Positions 44,796 to 48,222 of a DNA stretch of 48,222 nucleotides are shown one piece after another. Under the pieces are notes generated by a model that had not been told where the DNA came from, ran no database searches, and worked only from the letters and a program-made list of their open reading frames with translations. Source of the DNA: an uncultured Ellagibacter sp. Its GTDB lineage: Bacteria; Actinomycetota; Coriobacteriia; Coriobacteriales; Eggerthellaceae. The stretch is taken from assembly GCF_934617235.1 (NCBI RefSeq), contig NZ_CAKTTZ010000014.1:1-48222 (forward strand), written 5' to 3'. Every line of letters starts with the position of its first letter. Within the stretch, counting starts at the first letter, position 1. The translations under genes were made by a program, and so were the position numbers.

Positions 44796-47700
44796 ATGAA
44801 GAAGAAAACCCTGATCATGCTCCTCACATCGATACTTTGTATCGCGCTGCTGCCGGCGATAGCCCACGCGGCGACCCCGGATGTTTGGGACGGCAGCACC
44901 GCCTCGAGCCTTACGGGCGGCGGAAAGAGCGAGGACGACCCGTACCTCATATCTACGGGCGCGGAGCTCAAGCTACTGGCAGATAACTCCCGTGCGGCGG
45001 GGCTCGGCAGCTGCTACGTGAAACTCACGAACGATATCGTTTTGAACGACGGCACGTTCGACAAGAGCGGCGCGTTCACGAAACGGGGGGCTACAACAAC
45101 ATCGCAGCCTAACGAATGGCTTCCGATGGGCGAGGCCAGCTGGCACATCGACGGCGATGGCCACTCGATTTCGGGTATGTACATCAAGTGCAACGAAGAG
45201 AAGGTTGGCTTGATCGGTAGGATTACAGATAGCGGGTACATTCGGGACCTTACCATTAAGGACAGCTACGTCACCTCATCTCAAGCGCCGAAGAGCTACA
45301 AAGGTAATATCGGCGTCTTCATAGGACGAAGCAGCGGGACGTCTTTTACCAACTGCGTCGGTGAGAACAATATCGCTGTTACGGATAACTGCTATCTCAC
45401 TGGCGGTATCGTTGGTTGGTCCTATAGCGGCGACAGTTTCAACGTCGTGCATGTCTCAGGGTTCATTCAGGGTTCGGGTGCGCTCGCTGGTATTGCGGGA
45501 CGCGCGAATGGCGCTACCTTCAAGAACTGCTGGAACGAGATGGACATCGATAATGCCAATACCGACCAACCAATCAAGCAAAGCGGCGGTCTTGCTGCCA
45601 TGGCGGACAGCTCCGAATTCTACAACTGCGCGAACCTGGGGTACCTTCATGGCGGTAGCCGCATCGGCGGCATTGCCGGTGAGGCTCCCGGCAAGATGAA
45701 GAACTGCTACACCATAAGCGATATCTCCGGCATCAAAGAGTATGGAAGCCGGAACTATGTGGCGACCCTTGCTGGTATGAATAGCAAGAACGTTGCCGTG
45801 CAGGGCTGCTACGCCGAGGATGGCTCGGGCCTTTACGACATCGGCGCAGAAGGCGAGGGCTCTTATGTCCCGCACTTCACGGGTAAAGGCAACCTCGGCG
45901 GTGGGAGCGATGGGGAACTCCTCGCTGCGCTCAACGAGAACCTCTACAGCATGGACGCCGAACCGAACCTGAACAAGTGGGTGCTGAACAGCGACGGCTA
46001 TCCGATTCCTACGGGTGAGACGTTCGTTGACGATACGGTGTATTACGACATCTGGCTTGACGGCGTGCGCGTGAGCGAGCGAAATGAAGCCGACATCCTC
46101 GGCGACGGACTCGCATCCTATGATAAGGCCACGAACACTCTCTTCCTGCATGACGGCCTTGTCGTGACCGCCGCGTACAATCAAAGCCTGCTCTACTCCG
46201 AGGGCGACATCAACCTGTGCGTCGACGGCGACGTGAAATTCCAATCTTCCCAGAACGTCGGCACCGGGCCATGCGTCATCGACCTTGGCTCTGCTGGCGG
46301 AAGTGGCAACTTCAAGATATACGCTCCTGAGGATACCTCGGCAACCGTTACGGTGACCGGTCGATACGCGGAGTACGGCATCGACGTGTCCTCGCTTACG
46401 CTCGAGGGCGACGTCTCGCTGAAGGTCAGCGCCGACAGCGCCTTTGCCTTCTGCTACACGATGACCTTCACCTCGCCGCAGGCGATGCTCGACGCCGTTT
46501 CGTGGGGCGACCGTCCTGCGATGCTAAACTCCGTCCAAACCATCAATCTTCCCAGTTCAAACGCGCAGAAGCTCTATGAGAACCAAGGTAGCGGCCTCGT
46601 GCAGGTGGACGCTTTCACGACATCGCGTAAGGTGGAGGGCTATCCTTATCCGATTGACCGGATGTACCCGCATATCCGCATCGCCCCTGTGGTGAGCGAG
46701 CTTGTGGGCAGCCTGCCCGATTCCTTCACCGTCTCGATGACCGATGCCAACGAAGAGAGCAGCCTTGCCGCTTGGGTGTTGGGCGAAATCCGCAAGATCG
46801 AGGGCATCACCGAAGATAACAGCTCGGTTGTTGTGAGCGACGTTCGCGCTGCAACTGCGGGCACCTTTGCAAGCCAGGACGGAGAAGCGGGCAGCTTCAC
46901 GGCGACCGTCACGCTGCAGATGGACGGCGCCAGCATGACCAAGGTTATCCCTGGCACGATCGAGCCTGCGGCCTATGCGCCCCCTGTCATTACGACGGGG
47001 ATCAAGGCTGGCACGGTGGATGCGGAAACTGGTCTTTTCGTCGAAGCGACTGATGCAACCTTCACCTGCGGCGATGAGGTCGTCTTCGCGGTCAGCTACG
47101 AGGCGGGCGGCGTGCCCGTTAAAAACCTTCAGGGTTCCGTCTCTTGCTACGCAGATAAGGGCCTCACCTGGAGTGAAGCCAACGGCTGCTATCTCACCCC
47201 GACCGAATCCGCCGACTGCTTCATCTTCACAAAGGCCGCCCGATACGAGGTGATTTTCAACTTCCTCGCGACAGAGGAATACGAGGCGCAGGTCGGCAGC
47301 ATCGACATCGACGTCGTGAGGCGCACCCTTGCTCCTTCGGATTTCACGTTCACGGCTCCGAGTGACCTTGCCTACGACGGGAGTGCCAAGCAGGCAAGCT
47401 TCGAGTTCGCGGGTATGCTCACCTGCGACGGAGCTCAGACGATAAGCTACATGAGCAACGACGTCACCTTAAGCGACGCGGTTAATCCGGGCACCTATAC
47501 CTTGCAGCTCGCTGTTCAGGAGTGCGACGCCTATGACGCCGCCATGCTCACCGACCCGAGCTGGACGTTCACGATTGATCCTAGACAACTGAGCGACTTC
47601 GACTTCTCCGATATCACTGTCGCGAAGGTCTACGATGGCACCACGGCCGCAGGTACGCTTGATGGCACTGTCGGCTTCGCGGGGAAGTGCGGCGATGACG

Positions 47701-48222
47701 ACGTTTTGATCGTGGCGACTCCCGGCCCTTATGCCGAAGCCGACGTTGACGCTGGTACAGGCAAGACCGTGACGCTCGAGCTTTCCTTGGCGGGTGCCGA
47801 TGCGGATAAGTACACGCTGGCATCTCCGAGCGCCACGTTCGATCGCGCGGAGATCACCAAGGCGCAGCTTTCCGCATCTTCCTTCGTTGACCCGACTATT
47901 CAGGTAATTTGGCGCAATGAGGGCTACGGCTCGATCTCCGGTACGCTGACGGCGAACGATTTCTTCGCGGAAGACGAGGTGCCTGACGGTGCGAAGATCG
48001 TGGCGGTCGGCAAGGCGACTTCCGAGACCGTTCTCGACAGCGTGAGCGTTGCCGACGATGGAACGCTCAGCTATTCGAAGGCGGCGAGCTCTGAAAGCGC
48101 GTTCAAGACGAGCGGCTACGACGTCGCCATCGAGGCTAAAAATTACAGGGGCTCCGCGCCGCTTTCTGTGCGACAGTTGGCTCGTGCGGGATTCGATGAG
48201 GCGTCCTGCATCTCGACCTGGG
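44796..48222 (+). CDS. secreted GLUG/YDG-repeat surface protein (5' part, runs off window)
   Basis: An open frame of 1,142 codons without stop to the window end. Signal peptide MKKKTLIMLLTSILCIALLP with AHA cleavage. Residues ~30-390 carry degenerate GLUG-type repeats (GGIVGWSYSG, GALAGIAGRANGATFKNCW, RIGGIAGEAPGKMKNCY), a beta-helix-like module with regularly placed Asn-Cys. Further on come beta-sandwich domains, including a MBG-like one (SDLAYDGSAKQASFEFAG) and a YDG domain (ITVAKVYDGTTAAGTLDG). No anchor is visible because the 3' end is missing. It is a likely adhesin or extracellular matrix protein. The ribosome-binding site is only GAAAGG. Confidence 0.85.
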   Translation, partial: MKKKTLIMLLTSILCIALLPAIAHAATPDVWDGSTASSLTGGGKSEDDPYLISTGAELKLLADNSRAAGLGSCYVKLTNDIVLNDGTFDKSGAFTKRGATTTSQPNEWLPMGEASWHIDGDGHSISGMYIKCNEEKVGLIGRITDSGYIRDLTIKDSYVTSSQAPKSYKGNIGVFIGRSSGTSFTNCVGENNIAVTDNCYLTGGIVGWSYSGDSFNVVHVSGFIQGSGALAGIAGRANGATFKNCWNEMDIDNANTDQPIKQSGGLAAMADSSEFYNCANLGYLHGGSRIGGIAGEAPGKMKNCYTISDISGIKEYGSRNYVATLAGMNSKNVAVQGCYAEDGSGLYDIGAEGEGSYVPHFTGKGNLGGGSDGELLAALNENLYSMDAEPNLNKWVLNSDGYPIPTGETFVDDTVYYDIWLDGVRVSERNEADILGDGLASYDKATNTLFLHDGLVVTAAYNQSLLYSEGDINLCVDGDVKFQSSQNVGTGPCVIDLGSAGGSGNFKIYAPEDTSATVTVTGRYAEYGIDVSSLTLEGDVSLKVSADSAFAFCYTMTFTSPQAMLDAVSWGDRPAMLNSVQTINLPSSNAQKLYENQGSGLVQVDAFTTSRKVEGYPYPIDRMYPHIRIAPVVSELVGSLPDSFTVSMTDANEESSLAAWVLGEIRKIEGITEDNSSVVVSDVRAATAGTFASQDGEAGSFTATVTLQMDGASMTKVIPGTIEPAAYAPPVITTGIKAGTVDAETGLFVEATDATFTCGDEVVFAVSYEAGGVPVKNLQGSVSCYADKGLTWSEANGCYLTPTESADCFIFTKAARYEVIFNFLATEEYEAQVGSIDIDVVRRTLAPSDFTFTAPSDLAYDGSAKQASFEFAGMLTCDGAQTISYMSNDVTLSDAVNPGTYTLQLAVQECDAYDAAMLTDPSWTFTIDPRQLSDFDFSDITVAKVYDGTTAAGTLDGTVGFAGKCGDDDVLIVATPGPYAEADVDAGTGKTVTLELSLAGADADKYTLASPSATFDRAEITKAQLSASSFVDPTIQVIWRNEGYGSISGTLTANDFFAEDEVPDGAKIVAVGKATSETVLDSVSVADDGTLSYSKAASSESAFKTSGYDVAIEAKNYRGSAPLSVRQLARAGFDEASCISTW

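Overview
The window is a 48 kb stretch of high-GC chromosome. It most resembles a gut actinobacterium of the class Coriobacteriia, probably family Eggerthellaceae (the Eggerthella/Slackia/Gordonibacter group). That placement is an inference from GC-rich codon use, leader-poor GTG starts, the obgE-proB-proA-nadD-yqeK-rsfS block, a BTAD-type regulator, split transketolase subunits, ftsEX-ctpA-rnr, and cytoplasmic molybdopterin oxidoreductases of the polyphenol-metabolising type. No species name can be given from the sequence alone.

Layout. 1-8071: a possible 3' end of one gene, then a ~2,540-residue sortase-anchored surface protein. 8072-8551: a convergent intergenic region with a SOS-box-like dyad overlapping a TATAAT. 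8552-10839: a four-gene minus-strand operon (acetyltransferase, cyclophilin-like lipoprotein, internally deleted alpha/beta hydrolase, FMN reductase), divergent from a LysR regulator at 10957. 12298-18869: housekeeping genes (rplU, rpmA, obgE, proB, proA, nadD, yqeK, rsfS). 19261-21819: a large ATPase/BTAD regulator. 21994-24801: secA. 25107-26468: an AAA/DUF4143 ATPase preceded by three 18-bp repeats at exact 34-bp spacing. Its 3' end is duplicated just after secA. 26587-29504: prfB and a two-gene transketolase.

29606-38122 is the accessory metabolic region. It has a TetR-like regulator, a cytoplasmic molybdopterin oxidoreductase with a small Fe-S partner, a small unrecognised protein, an MFS transporter, and a pyrogallol-phloroglucinol transhydroxylase-like pair. 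The genes fit a locus that imports and reductively rearranges or dehydroxylates catechol/pyrogallol-type aromatics. The transhydroxylase large subunit is broken by one extra C in a C6 tract at 36115-36120.

38372-43749: cell-division and envelope genes ftsE, ftsX, a ctpA-type protease, and rnr. The rnr gene carries two in-frame copies (108 and 117 bp, opposite orientation) of a palindromic element inside the catalytic domain. This is the most striking possibly undescribed feature here, resembling in principle the protein-coding palindromic elements of Rickettsia. 44028-48222: a TetR regulator and the 5' 3.4 kb of a secreted GLUG/YDG-repeat protein that runs off the window. I see no tRNA, rRNA, CRISPR array, integrase or transposase.
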